DNA of 64,000 nucleotides, taken from positions 1,488,001-1,552,000 of the forward strand of contig NZ_CP013377.1 of the NCBI RefSeq assembly GCF_001718415.1, read 5' to 3'. The notes under the pieces are model-generated. The model was given only the letters and a program-made list of their open reading frames with translations. It was not told the DNA's origin and searched no databases. Positions within the stretch are counted from its first letter, which is position 1, and every line of letters starts with the position of its first letter. A program made the position numbers and the translations under genes. The DNA comes from Burkholderia pseudomultivorans. GTDB lineage: Bacteria > Pseudomonadota > Gammaproteobacteria > Burkholderiales > Burkholderiaceae. Positions 28,288-40,200 of this stretch are shown here, piece after piece.

Positions 28288-31200
28288 ATGGTGTTGATGG
28301 CTGTGGATGGGGGCGGATCGACGTACGTGCCGCCGCCGCACAATGACAACGACCCGGCGAACGGCAATGGCGCGAGCAGCGCGCCGCCTGCGCAGACGCC
28401 CGAACAGAAGGCCCTCGCGGCGGCGCAGGCCGAGACGCAGCGCCTGCTCCAGCTGGCCCAGGCCGAGATGGCCACGCTCAAGCGCCTGCACGATCAGGGC
28501 GCGTCGCAGGCCGACCTCGACAATCAGGTCAAGAAGGCCGAGTCCGCGTGGGGCGCGGTGCAGGCCGCCGTCGAGAACCAGATGCGCGTCGCTGCCGACG
28601 GCGGCGGCGATACCAACAAGGCGATCGCGGGCGTCGCGGCGGATCTGCGCAAGGCTTCGCCGAACGATCCGGTGCTCGGCGACGTCGTCGACGCGGCGCA
28701 GAAGTCGGTCGCGGCCGAATCGGCGCCGCAGCGCGCGACCAACGAGAAGGCGTTCCAGTTTGCGCTCGCGGCGCAGCACGATCAGGATGCGCATGCCGAT
28801 CTGACGCAGTACAACAGCCTGCCCGGCGGCGTGCGGCGCGCGGATCCCGAGACCGGCGCGCAGCTTCGCCAGGCGGCGAGCACGGCCGACGCGAATCAGG
28901 ACAGCGCCTACACCGATCTGACCAACGCGCTGCGCCACGAATACAGCGTGTCGGCCGCGACGCTGCGCCTGAACGACGCGAAGGCCGATTACGCGGCGTG
29001 GCAGAAGGAGCCCGGCGGCCTGCGCCGGGCCGACGAGGCCGACATCACGCAGGAGATGTCGCAGGCGCAGAGCCAGTACGACAAGGTGATGGGCGGCGAC
29101 GATACCGCGCTGAACTACGTGACGGCCGACGAGCAGAAACAGGCTGTCGCCGCCGTGAAGCAGAATCACGACGGCATGTGGTACTCCGGGCTCGTCGACG
29201 TGCTGGGCGAGCAAAGCCAGCTCAAGCGCACGATCGCGACGATCAATCCCGACGATCCGTCGCTGTCGCCGCAGATGAAGCAGCTCGCACAGTCCGATCC
29301 GGTCACGTTCGCGCTGCTGCAGGAGACCGGGCAGACCGTCGATCCGAACGATCCGACGCTGTCGCCGCAGGAAAAGGCGCTCGCGCAGCAGAATCCGCTC
29401 GCGGAGGCGTTCGTCAAGATGACGGGCGTCGAGGTGAACCCGGCCAACGTGAAGGACCCGGCCCAGGCCAAGGCGCTGAAGGACCAGCTCGATCAGCAGG
29501 GCGTGTTCCAGTACGCGATGGCGCATGTCGATCCGAAGGCGAAGGGCGACCCGCAGAAGCAGATCCAGCTGCTGCTCGCGGCCGCGCCCGACGTGCGGCT
29601 GCAGTACACGAAGCAGCAGGTCGACCTGGCGATGCAGGGTTCCGGCGGCGCCAGCGCGGCGCTCAAGGTGCTGAAGACCAACATGGATGCGTCGTTCTCG
29701 CTGGACGAGCGCCAGACGCTGTGGACGCAGGCCGGCCAGCCGCATTTCAACGCGAGCTTCATCCATGCGCAGATCGATCCGCTGATGAAGAAGCCCGATG
29801 CGAGCGCGACCGATACGGCCAGCGTGCAGGCGCGCAACGACGGCACGATGAACGCGGACAAGGCCGGCAAGTGGATGCAGGGCATCCTCGCCGATGCGCC
29901 GCCGGAATTCGCCGGCGTCGTGCTCGACACGGTCGAGAAGGATTTCAACGACAAGTGGTTTCAGAACAACACGGGCACGCCGCAGCCGTACGGGCAGGGT
30001 ACCGAGTTCTACAAGGGGCTGAGCGTCGCGGTCGGGCTCGCGGACCAGCAGCCGACCGCGAGCGGCGTGCCCGTGCAGCGCGAGGACGACGTCGCGAGCT
30101 GGCTGCTGAACGACAAGGGCAATGCCAGGACGCTGATCTACACGCTGCGCGGCAGCGACCCGGGATATGGCTTCGACGGCGTGCGCCAGGCGCTCGCGTC
30201 GGGCGTCGATCCGGCCTTGTCGAAGGCGCTGCTGTCGCAGATGCAGGGCGACGACCGGTTTCGCGCAGGCTTCGCGAACGACTTCCAGCTGCGCTACCAG
30301 CAAGGCACCGAGCATGCGCAGAACACGCGCAACCAGCAGGCCGCGACGGCCAGCTACAAGCTGTTCAATGCCGATCCGTCGAAGCAGCTGCAGGCGTATT
30401 TCAGCGATTTCCAGAAGAATTTCGACGACAAGTCGTATACGTTCACGGCCGGCTCCAACCAGTTGACGAACTTCGTCGGCGCGGGCCTCGGGATGCAGCC
30501 CGACGACCCGGGCGCGGTGCCGACCGATGCGAACGACGTGCCGTCGATGGCGCTGCTCGAGCAAATGATCGTCGGCAACGGGCACCTGCTGAACGGCACG
30601 GCCGTGAACGACAAGTCGCTGTACGCGCAGAATTCGGCCGCGACGCAGATGATCCAGACCGTCGTCGACCATATCCGCAAGGTCGGCGGCGATCACCCGG
30701 TCGTGTCGCTCGTGCCGATCTACTACGTGTCGAAGGATTCGGGCGCGAACCCGAGCGCGCTGTTCAAGGTGCAGGTCGCAGGCAGTCCGAACGAATATCG
30801 GCTGATCGACGATCGCGGCTGGGAATACAAGGACATCGACGATTACCGGCACAACAACGCGCTGTCCGACGACGGCACGCTGTATATCCCGAAGAACCTG
30901 ACGATCGGCCCGGCGTCCGGCGGCCCGGTCGAATACGACACGCAGTCCGCGCACGTGACCACCGGCTGGCAGCGCTTCGAGCACGTGCTCGAGATCGGCA
31001 CCGGCATCCTCGCGGCGGCCGGCGGCGTCGTGCTGGTCGCGAGCGGGATCGGTACGGTGGCCGCGCCGTTGCTGGTCGCCGCGTGGACGGCGGTCGGCAC
31101 CGGCATGGCGGTCGGCGTGCCGACCGCGATCGGCGACCTGCACAACCTCAGCGAACACGGCCAGTCGATCGGCTTCGGCAATGCGCAGGCGCGCGGCGAC

Positions 31201-34200
31201 TGGCTCAGCCTGATCGGCAGCGGCGCGGGGATGGCGGGCGGCGGGCTCGGCTTCGCGGCGAAGTCGCTCGCCGAAGCGTCGTCGCTGCTGCGCACGACCG
31301 GGCAAATGTCGGACATGCTGACGCTGGCGTCGCGCGGCGACGGCGCGGCGACCGAGCTGTCCGGCCTCGGCCGCTTCGCGCAGCAGGCCGACGCATTCGA
31401 TTCGCTCGCACAGACCACCGGCCGCACGGCCGCGGTGTTCAATGTGTCGGGCGGCGCGATCGGCGGCTACCAGATGCTCGACCAGGGCGCGTCGCTGATC
31501 AAGAACTGGGATGCGATGTCCGATTCCGATCGCGCCCAGCAGTTGCTGAACCTCGGGATCGGCGTCGCGCAGATGGGGCTCGGCTCGCACACGCTGATGG
31601 AGCGGCCGATCCGCGCGATCACGAAGACGCCCGCGACGCCGCCGGTCGCGAGGCCGACGGCGCTCGACGTGATGCACACGATGCTGTCGGACGGGCTGGT
31701 GAACCAGCGGCTCGCGGTCGGCGAGATCGGCAATCCGTGGCAGCACGCGGAGAAGCAGGCCGCCAGCTTCGGCGAGACGGCCGACGACGGTGAACCGCTC
31801 GCGCCGACCGATGCCGGCCGCGGCTCGAAATTCGCGTCGTGGCTGCGCGCGCGCCGCACGAAGGGCTCGAACGGGATCGCCGACGACGGCGACGCGATCA
31901 CGTTGCGGCTCGCGCCCGATTCCGAAGCGGCCGGCGGCGAAGCGACGCCGGCCATTGGCGAAGCGTTGTCCGGCGAGGAGGCCGGGCCGACTGCGCCGGA
32001 CGAAACCGGCGTGCCCGCGGCGAACGCGCGCCCCGCGTCCTGGGAGATTCCCGCGCATGTCGCCGCCGATCCGGAGATTCTCTCCAAGGTGGTCGGATCG
32101 GTTCTCGACAGCGGCAACCGGCTCGAGAACATCGAGTACTACGTGTATGCGCTCGAGGACACCGAAGGCAATGCGCGCGCGCCCGAGCAGGACGGGCTGC
32201 CGGCGACCGAGCGCGGCGACCTCGGAGACGACCTGCGCGCGGCCAACGCGGATGCGCGCCGCGCGAACGCGGGCAACGACCCGGCGGCGGTGCGCGACGA
32301 AGACGGCACGATCGACGTGACGCGCTATGCGGCCTTCCACGACGCCTTGATGGTCGCGCAGGACGGCGTGGTGGCGGGACGCTACGCGGTCGCGCTGGTC
32401 GACCGCAGCGCACTTGCCGCGGACGGCGCGGTGCCGCCCGAAGCGATCCTCGGACGTGTCGCCGCGAACGATGCCGGCAACGGGCTCGACCTGTCGATGA
32501 ACGGTGCGTACGACCGTCCGCTGCGCGTGCTGTATCCGCGCGGATTCGATCCTGCGAAGCCGCTGATCCGCTACGAGGACGGCCGGCGCGTCGACGTGAT
32601 CAATGCGCCGCTCGGCCTCGCCGAAACGCAGTGGGGCGCCTATCCGCGCCGCGAAGCCGATCTCGCGATCTATTCGACCAACCCGGCGCAACCCGAGAAC
32701 CGGCTGCCGGCCGGCGAGCGGCCGCTGATGCCGGTGCCGCCCGGCTATTTCGCGGTGTATGCGCATGCGTGGGCCGATTCGTTCGCGAACGCGGCCGGCA
32801 AGGCGATCAGCGCCGAAGAGATGGCCGACATGGTCCGGCGCAGCGGCTGGGACGGCAAGTCGCCGGTGATCCTCTATGCGTGCGGCGCCGGCACGCGCGT
32901 GAGCCCGCTCGCGCAACTGCTCGCGAACGTGCTGGGCGTCGACGTATACGGCGCGAGCGGCTTCGTCGCGTGGCGCTCGCCGCGCTCCCGCAGCGACGGC
33001 AGCCCGGCCTCCGGCTATACGAGCGGCATCGTGCTGGAGCCCGGCGCGCCCGATCGGGCCGGCGTGCCCGACCATTCGGTGCAGTATGCGCCGCGCACCT
33101 ATCGTTTCTCGCCGGGGCTGCCGATCGTCGAGCAGGGCGCGCCGCGCCGGGTCGACTGGCAAAACGTCGCGTCGCGGCCGGTCTCGAACCGCTGGGGCGG
33201 CAGCGACGCACCCGCCGAAGCGCGCGTGCCGCTCGGCGTGTACGTGTGGCGCGTGCTGACGAGGCGCGGCTCGATCGTCAATCCGCGCAGCGGCCGCGCG
33301 GCGAGCGCGCTCGAGATGACGCACGCGCTCGAACAGCTCGCGTGGAACGGCTATACGCCGGGCGTGCCGGTCGCGCTCGACGGCGCGCACAGCGGCGCCG
33401 ATCCGCAATTGCTGCAGGAATTCGCGGACCTGATCCAGGCGCCCGTGTATGGCCGCAACGGTAGCGGCGACGCAGCCGGCTGGCGGCGCGCCGATCCCGA
33501 TCCGAACCGCCGGCTCGCGCGCTTCCAGATCGAGCCCGATACGAACGGCAAGTTCTCGCCGGGCCGCGCGCAGCCGGTGCTGCTCAATCCGCTGGAGCTG
33601 CGGCCGGTGCCGGGCTCGCAGGTCGTGAACCTGCTCGGCCATCCGACTGCGCGCCAGTTCCTGAAGGTGTCGGGCTTCGACATCGTCGAGTCGCACGGCA
33701 CGACGCCGCAGAACGTCAGATGGGACAGCTCGACCGCCGTCACGCTCGACGGCGAGCGCATGCCGCCGAAGGTGTTCGCGCGCAAGCTGCTCGACGATCC
33801 GGCCTATACGGCGGGCAACGGCGTGCTGCTGACCGGCTGCTACCTCGGTTCCGGCGACTATCCGTTCGCGCAGGAGCTCGCGTACGAACTGCAGGCGCCC
33901 GTGATCGCGTCGATCGCGTCCAATTCGGTGCGCGGCACCGGTGCGCTGGTCCTGCATCCGAACAGCGACAAGATCATCGTGCCGGCCGACGATCCGGACG
34001 TGTCGACGCGGCTCTACCTGCACATTCCCGAAGCGCCGGACGCGAGCGATCCGCCGACGGTGTTCGCCCAACGCGGCGCAACGGTGCCCGGCGCGGCCGC
34101 GCATGGCGATGCGCCGGTCGAGCCGGTGCGCCCGATCGAGCAGCAGATCGATCCGCAGGCGGACAGCGGGCGGCGCAGCGATGCCGGCGCGCCCGGAGCG

Positions 34201-37200
34201 ACACCGCGGCGGCCCGCGCCTGCGCGTCTCGCGGCGGAGCCGGACGGGACCGAACCGCCCGTCTACGTGCCGACGCCGCTCGCCGACGTCGACACCGGCC
34301 GGGTCTTCAAGGCCGACGAATGGGCCGCGCGCGAGGCGCAGGAAGCGGAGCCGGACGACGGGCTGTCCGGCATTCCGCAGAAAACCTATCGGCCGGACAG
34401 CGGCGTCTATACGGATCGGCGGATCGCCAACGAAGGAATCGTCACGACGACGGTTCATGGCCAGTCCGTGCTGCAGCCCGGCTTCGACGACGTGACGGGC
34501 ATCGACGCGAAACTGCATCCCGAATTCCTGCGCCCGGTCGATACGATGCTGATGCCGGAAAGCGACCGGCTGCACGCGATCGGCCGGCGCGGGCTGATGT
34601 CGCCGCCCGGTCATCACGTGGTGTTCGGTCACGGCATCTCGGCCGACGTGATGCAGGGCCCCGAAGGCCGGCCGCTGACGCCGGACGAGGTGGCCGCGCG
34701 GGTGGCGCCGCATCTCGCGCCGGGGCAGGACGTGACCTTGTATTCGTGCTTCGGCGGCTCGACCCGGCACGATCCGCTGCGCGTCGCGCCCGGCCAGGTG
34801 CGCGCCGCGAACGCGACGTTCGCCACGGCGCTTGCGCAGCGGCTGTCCGAGCTGACCGGGCGACCGACGTCGGTGTGGGCGCCGCCCGACATCCTGATGG
34901 TTCGGCACGACGGTTCGGTGGCCGTGCACGAGACGCGCCTGATCGGCCAGGTCGACCGCGATCGTCTCCCGATGCAGGTGTTTCGCGGCGATCCCGCGCG
35001 CGCGGGGCGCCCCGCGCTCGTCGCGGACGGCGCGTCGACCGGAGCGTCGTCCGACGCGCACGGCGCGGCGCGACCGATTCCCGATGCGGCTGCGCGCCCG
35101 ACCGTGCCACGCGTGCCCGACCCGACCTTCGCCGACCCGGCCTACGATTTCACGCCGATTCCGGACGGGACGTTCGAATCGGTGACGCTCGATCATCCGT
35201 TCCGCAGCGCGCTGGCCGAACGGCCCGGCGTGATCGGCGACGCCGCCCGCGTGACGCGCGCCGGCGGCACGGTGAGCCAGCACTGGCCGAGCTATTTCCT
35301 CGACGAGCCCGAACCGACCCGCGTCATCGACGACGTGATGACGGCGTTCGAGGCGGCGGGCCTGACGAACCTGCGCGTCGAATTCATGACGCGCGACGGC
35401 AGCATCACGCTCGGCAGCGGCACCGACTTCGGCGCGATCGATCCCGAAGACGGGTGGTTCCGCTTCAGCGGCACGGTACCCGAGACGAGGGTGGCGCGTG
35501 CGGGACACGACCCGTCGCCCGCCGAGCGACGCGCATTGCCGCCCGGTGCGCAGCGTGTCGGTCACGACGATCTCGAACGCGCATTCGATGCCGTGCAGGC
35601 GGGGGCGGCCGATTACGCGTACGTGCCGGCCGACGCGCTGCCGGACGAAACCGCCTTCGTGCAGCCGGAGCTGACGGCGCAGCAGCGCGTCGCCGCGCGC
35701 GTGGCCGCCAACCGCGCGGCCGTCGATGCCGCCGCGCCGAGCGATGCCGTGCTGCTGTCGACGCTCGGCCACGACCCGGCGAATGCGGTGCGCATTGCCA
35801 CGCCCGACGGCGAGCTGTTCAAGCCGGCCGGCGCCGATGCGTATGTCGTGCGTACGCGCGACGCGGCGACCGGCGCCGTGTCGTACCGGCTCGTCGGCGT
35901 CGATCGCAGCGGCTTGCCCGACGGTTATGCGGCCGTGCATGCGAGCGGGATGCGTGCGCTCGGCGCGGCCGACGGCAACCCGACCTGGCCGACGCTCGGC
36001 GCGGCAGGGCCGGGCGGCCGGCTCGCAGGCGCTGCGAACGAACCGGCCGGCGCGTCGCCGGCCACCGTATCCGGCCATGCGGCGGCACCGGCCGTGCCCG
36101 AAGGCGGTACCTCGACCGCAGTTGCCGAAGCGCGCGAGGCCCAGGCCGCCGCATGGCTCGACAGCCTCGAGCGGCGCACGCTGACGCGGGTCGACGGCGC
36201 GCACGCGCCGACGCTCGACGGGCTCGGGCGCAAGCTCGGCCGCAACGCGCAGGTGCTGATCACCGAGCACACGGCGCGGCCCGCCAAGGACGCCGAGCAT
36301 GCGTCGCCGACGTTCGTCGCGGTGCTCGAAACCGACGAGCATGGCGTGCCGGGCCCGGTGCGCATGCTGGACGGCGGGCGCGTGCCGTCTGCGCTGCGCA
36401 AGGCGCTCGCGAAGACCGGCGCGAAGGGGCGCAACGCGCGCCGCGGCTACGATTTCTATGTATCGCCGGTCGCGCACGACGAGCTGATGCGATTCGGCGG
36501 CCCGTCGAAGATCAAGAGCCAGGATGGCCGGTCGTCGTGGTCCGTTGCGGCGTCGGGGCGCACGATCGACGCGACGCTCGCCGCCGACGTGGCGAAGCTG
36601 CACGACGCGCCGGTTTTCAAGCGACCGCGGCAGGCGGTGGCGGCGGTCGAAGGCGAGCGCCGCTGGATTCACGTGGTCGACGACGAGACCGGCAAGGTGC
36701 TCGGTTACGCGGCGCGCAATACGAACCACGAATGGAAGTACTACGAGAAGGCGCCGCTTGGCGACACCGAGATTCCCGAGCAGGATCTGCGCACGGTGTT
36801 CCGGCGGCAGCGCCGCGGCGGGATTCCGGTCGGCCGCTCGCCGCGCCGCGGGATCCGCTTCGTGGTCAGCGACGTGAAGCCGGAGACCGTCGACCGCATC
36901 GGCGGCTTCAAGCCCGCGAAGGACCCCGCCATCGACACCCCGCCGCGCCGCAAGGCCGGCGACGTGTTCCAGTCGCTCGTGCCGGTGCGCTGGTCGCCGA
37001 CACGCGCGAAGGCGGGTGCGGAAGCGGGCGGGGAAGCGTCCGCCGCTTCGACGTCGCCGCTCGTCGATCCGCACCTGCTGCCGTCGGACGCGTCGGCATT
37101 CCATGCGATCGACTTCAGCGGCAACAACGCACAGCATCTGCTGAGCGCGATCCGCAACGGCGCGGTGGACGGAAAACGTCACGTCGTCTACGTGTTCAGG

Positions 37201-40200
37201 ACCGACGGCGCAGTGGCCGAGGCACTCGGCGATCCGGTCGGCGTGATCTCGGCGCGCGACGGCGAGATGCGCTGGTTCGACGCCATTCGCCACGCGAACA
37301 ACGCGAGTCACCGCGGTGTGTCGCTCGACGAGATGCCGATCGGCGACGACCGTTTCGGCGCGGACCTTCATTTCCTGCTGACGCGATTGCCGCCGCGTGC
37401 CTTCCTGAAGGCTGCGCGGCCGACGCGCATCGCGGCGCTCGAGACGCGCGCGCAGGCGCTGGCCGAACATCTGAGCGACGCGGAGGCGCGCAGGCGGCAG
37501 TCGGCGCCATTCCGCGCGCTGGCCGCGCGCACGCGGCAGACCTACAACGACGTGCGCGGCGAACTGCAGCGGATGCGTCGCGGCGCACCGTCCGCCGGCG
37601 CGAAGCCCCGGACGCTGTCGATCGAACCGTACCAGCCGGGCCTCGCGTCGACCACGGCCATCGAGTACAGCCTGCGCAACGGTGCCGCAAAAACCGGCGA
37701 CTACTTCGAGACGCACGACCAGATCGAGGCCTTCAACAAGCAGGCGCAGCGATCCGGCGACGTGAACCTCGTGCTGAAGGGCGAGCCGCAGGCCGTGATG
37801 GTCGACGCGGGCATGTGGCGCACGCTGCTCAACAAGCTGTATGTCGCGCGCGACGTGTCGACGTCGGCGTCGCGGTTCCTGCCGATTCCCGGCAAGCTCC
37901 AGGCGCGCACGCGCCGCTTCGGCGCGGCGACCGTCGCCGACAAGCGGATCCGGCAGATCTTCACGCGCTCCGACCCGCAGTTGCAGGACCGGATGGTGCC
38001 GATGGCGCGCGCATTCTCGCTGCGCGACGATCCGGCGCTGATGACGCAGCTCGTCGAACGCTACGGCGGCGTGATGCCGATCGTCACGCTCGTGATCGAT
38101 CCGCATTCGCTCGCGGCGGCGCTCGGCAAGGCGCACGATCCGGAGTTCCTGCGCGCCGTGGATGCGCTCGGCGAGCAGGAAAATACCGTCTTCGACGGCG
38201 AGAACGGCAGGATTCTTCCCGCGCCCGGCTCGAACGGCAAGCCGCTGGCGCTCGACGACCTGGCGCACCTGCATCGCTGGCTCGACGAGGCGGCGAAATC
38301 GGGCTTCGCGATCCGGCTCGAAACCGCGCCGTCGCGTGCGCTCGTGTCCGGCTCCGACTACCGGTTCCAGTCGGGTACGAACGATACGTATCACGACTAC
38401 GTGCGGCTCTTCAGCGCGCTCGAAAAGTGGGCGAACGATAACCCGGACATCGTCGCGCCGAACGTGATGGTCACGTTCCACGGCTGGGACGCGGTGCCGG
38501 AATCGGTGCCGGGCGGCGGCCACGAGACGCTGCTGCGCGCGGTGCTCGAGCGCGACGCACTCAAGTGGGTGCATATGGGCCTGTCGTACGGCACGCATGG
38601 CGCGGATTTCATCGGCAACCAGCCGCTCACCGCGGCGCTTGCGAAGCTGATCGTCGAATACCGCGGCCGTCCCGACGTGATCGGCCGGCTGCACGGCGCG
38701 GATGCGCTGACGCGCGTGTTCGAGCGCGTCGACCGGCAGACGCTCGCGAACCAGCATCAGTTGCTGTTCGCGGAAGTCGAACGGATCGGCGCCGCGGACG
38801 GGATGACGCCGGCCGACGTGGCGGCATTGCGCAAGCGGCTCTACGAAGGCAACACGACCGTGCTGCTGAACCAGGCTCGCAAGGCGACGATCGAGTATGC
38901 GACGCCGCTCTGGAACGCCGACGGCAACGCGCCGCGCAACGGCACGGAACAGCGCGCACGCGCGTTCGGCGAGCGCTGGCTGACGAAGTACGGCGCCGGT
39001 GTGCCCAAGCGCGTGACCACGCGGTCGCAAGCACAGGTCGCGACAGCCGACGCGCCGCTCGAATACTGGCGCTCGGTGGTGCGCGCGCCGGCGCTGATCA
39101 ACGACGGCACCAAGCCGCTTGGCGCGAGCCGCCGGGAGGCCGCGCAGCTCGGCCAGGTGAAGATTCCCGACGACAAGCGCGGGCAGGCCGAGCTGTATGC
39201 GCTGCGCGTACACAAGCGGATGCTCGATGGCGACAAGCCGCAGTCGTCGCAGCAGGTCGCCGTCGATATCGGGGTGGCGGGTGCGATCGATGTCATCGGG
39301 GTGGGCGGGCTGGTCACGCTCGGGCGGGAATCGGGGCGCACGGCGACCAATTCGCTGTCTGTCGGCATGCGGGTCGGGCGGCTGTTCCAGGCGCTGCACC
39401 ACGGTACGGTCGCGAGCCTGAAGAACGGCGACCCGCGCGTGTTCGACCATGTCGTCGACCGGCTCGTGCACGGGATGCAGACGCAATTGCGGGCGAATCA
39501 TTTCGACGTGGACGGACGCGGTGCGCAACTCGAGCAGATCGCGCGCGAAGGCAAGGCCAAGGCGGCGCAGTTGCGCAAGCTGAACGCGGACAAGCTGCTG
39601 TCGTTCGACGACACGGTCACGCATACGAAGGCGATCGCCGCGGACATGCTCGCGCAGATGCAGGGCGTGGTCGGCGGCACGTCGCTGAAGCTGCTGCATC
39701 ACGGCAGCCCGCGACACATGGTCGGCCGCGTCGGCCGACTGCTCGCGCTCAGCGGCTATGCCGGCTCGGTCGCGATGAACGCGACGGAGGCGCTCGTGCA
39801 CGGAAACTGGCTGGCCGGCGGGCAGGCGCTCGGCGGGCTGTTCTCCGGCGCTTATACGGGCATCGTCTATGCGGGCAGCCTGCGCGGCGTGAATGCGGAG
39901 AATCGCAGCCAGATCGCGCGTACCGTGAGCGCGGTCGGCGATTACGTGACATCGGCCGCCAGCGTCGCGAGCGGCATTCACACGATGATGACGGGCGACC
40001 CCACCGGCGCGTTGACGACGGCGTCCGGCATCCTGCTGGGCGCCGGGCGCCTGAATACGCATTTCCCGAATGCGACGCCGTGGATGGAACGCGTGCCGAC
40101 CGCCATCGCGCTGGCGCCGGTGGTGATTTTCGGCGTCGTGCAAGGGGTCAATCTGGTGGTGGCGGCGACGTCGGACGACAAGGACAAGTCGCCGGCGGGT

